Shown here: positions 5,722 to 6,389 of the stretch, one piece after another
Layout: every line of letters begins with the position of its first letter
Position numbering within the stretch: the first letter of the stretch is position 1
DNA from: Sphingomonadaceae bacterium
GTDB lineage: Bacteria; Pseudomonadota; Alphaproteobacteria; Sphingomonadales; Sphingomonadaceae
Assembly (NCBI GenBank): GCA_009923795.1
Contig: RFSU01000133.1
Coordinates: forward strand, 1 to 6,389
Length of the DNA stretch: 6,389 bases
Direction of reading: 5' to 3'
Program-made: the position numbers and the translations under genes
The notes under the pieces: generated by a model
What the model saw: only the letters and a program-made list of their open reading frames with translations
Database searches by the model: none
What the model was told of the DNA's origin: nothing

Positions 5722-5755
5722 GGGACTCAAGCCCTAGTGGTGTGGCGCGGAAGAC

Positions 5756-6382
5756 TCACAGGTCAAAAAAATGTTGCGCGACAGGTGCAAAGGAGCGGCG
5801 ATGCAGGGGGGAGGGCCCAAGTTTGGCCAGCGCCGCCATATGCGTCGCGGATCCATAGCCCTTGTTTGAGGACCAGCCATAGCCGGGATAGTCGGCATCG
5901 GCGGCGATCATGATCCGGTCGCGATGCTCCTTGGCAATAATGCTCGCCGCCGAGATGCAGGGGTGGAGCGCATCACCACCGATCACGGCCTCGGCCGGCC
6001 AGCGCCAGCGCGGCAGGCGATTGCCATCGACAAGAATATGGGCCGGGTCAAAGCCCTTGGCGCATAGCGCCTCAACCGCACGGGTCATGGCAAGGAAGGT
6101 CGCCTGCAGGATGTTGATCTCGTCAATCTCCTCCACGCTCGCCAGGCCAATGCCGACCTGACATTGGGTAAGGATCAGCCCCTCCAGCGCCGCTCGGCGC
6201 TTCGCACTGAGTTTTTTAGAATCGTCGAGCCCGTCTATGCCCTGCGGACACAGGATGACCGCTGCCGCAACGACGGGGCCAGCGAGCGGCCCGCGCCCTG
6301 CCTCGTCCACGCCAGCGATCAACCCGGGCGCGTCCCAGACCAAAGCGGTTTGTTCAGTGAGCAATGATTTTTTCGATCGCAT
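5756..6382 (-). CDS. rnhB: Ribonuclease HII
   Basis: RNase HII is a cytoplasmic metal-dependent endonuclease that cuts RNA in RNA/DNA hybrids and starts removal of single ribonucleotides misinserted in DNA. The 208-residue length is normal. Motifs in order: GVDEAGRGPLAGPVVAAAV (24-42) with catalytic D26 and E27, DDSKKLS (53-59), ILVDGN (116-121) with catalytic D119, GGDALHPCISAASIIAK (135-151) with catalytic D137, and YGWSSNKGYGSATH (168-181). All four acidic residues of the DEDD site are present, so it should be active. The ATG at 6382 fits the family N-terminus, but only 7 nt precede it in the window, so a start further upstream cannot be excluded and no promoter is visible. It is co-directional with ccrM, an arrangement I recall from other Alphaproteobacteria. 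Its stop codon overlaps a GANTC site. Confidence 0.96.
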   Translation of the reverse strand: MRSKKSLLTEQTALVWDAPGLIAGVDEAGRGPLAGPVVAAAVILCPQGIDGLDDSKKLSAKRRAALEGLILTQCQVGIGLASVEEIDEINILQATFLAMTRAVEALCAKGFDPAHILVDGNRLPRWRWPAEAVIGGDALHPCISAASIIAKEHRDRIMIAADADYPGYGWSSNKGYGSATHMAALAKLGPSPLHRRSFAPVAQHFFDL

Positions 6383-6389
6383 CGGTTGC

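Larger units (their letters stand above)
5573..5755 (-). promoter_or_regulatory. ccrM leader with clustered GANTC sites
   Basis: This gene-free region between rnhB and ccrM holds GANTC at 5607-5611, 5617-5621, 5647-5651, 5686-5690 and 5724-5728. A sixth site, 5753-5757, overlaps the rnhB stop. A full reading of the window finds only six others (2018, 3798, 3930, 4011, 4761 and 6219), all inside genes. In Caulobacter the ccrM promoter carries GANTC sites and its output depends on their methylation state, so a self-regulated promoter is likely here. No CtrA-type TTAA-N7-TTAA site is seen. No tRNA, long ORF or strong terminator is present. Confidence 0.75.

Noticed and set aside
5573..5755. Chromosomal replication origin in the DnaA box/GANTC region
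   Set aside because: Only one DnaA box, no AT-rich unwinding stretch and no origin-type neighbouring genes. A promoter is the simpler reading.
5607..5757. Helical phasing of all six GANTC sites
   Set aside because: Centre-to-centre gaps are 10, 30, 39, 38 and 29 bp, which do not fit whole turns of 10.5 bp well apart from the first pair.

Overview
The window reads as ordinary chromosomal DNA of an alphaproteobacterium, most likely a sphingomonad. The class assignment rests on three things: a CcrM-type GANTC methyltransferase next to ribonuclease HII, a split (three-part) proton-translocating transhydrogenase, and a 41-residue alphaproteobacterial aa3 oxidase subunit IV. The order (Sphingomonadales) is inferred mainly from the N-terminally extended dihydropteroate synthase and the small exported protein in the transhydrogenase operon. 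No mobile element, CRISPR array, tRNA or rRNA is visible.

Layout. Eight of the nine genes lie on the minus strand, so that strand reads from right to left: rnhB (RNase HII) - 183-nt leader - ccrM (GANTC adenine methyltransferase) - folP (dihydropteroate synthase, 3 nt after ccrM) - a DUF2177 membrane protein - aa3 oxidase subunit IV - pntAA - a small exported protein of unknown function - pntAB. The only plus-strand gene, at the left edge, is a putative rhamnosyltransferase-family glycosyltransferase. It converges on pntAB with a 12-nt gap. Coding density is very high. The only gene-free stretches are 1-29, 846-857, 2768-2850, 3265-3343 and 5573-5755.

How the genes fit together. rnhB and ccrM both concern chromosome maintenance: removal of RNA from DNA, and replication-coupled adenine methylation. 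folP feeds folate and one-carbon metabolism and appears translationally coupled to ccrM. The second block is bioenergetic: an oxidase subunit followed by the alpha parts of the membrane transhydrogenase that makes NADPH from NADH using the proton gradient. The matching pntB gene is not where it would be expected.

Most interesting region. The 183-nt leader in front of ccrM contains five complete GANTC sites, which are the target of the enzyme it encodes. A sixth overlaps the rnhB stop codon. The remaining ~6.2 kb of the window has only six. The leader also carries a perfect 9-mer DnaA box (TTATCCACA) 2 bp from one GANTC site, and a pair of inverted GANTC sites just downstream of a TTGACG -35-like hexamer. 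This suggests a replication- and methylation-responsive promoter for ccrM. A second possible regulatory site is a 24-nt near-perfect palindrome at the start of the oxidase/transhydrogenase operon.
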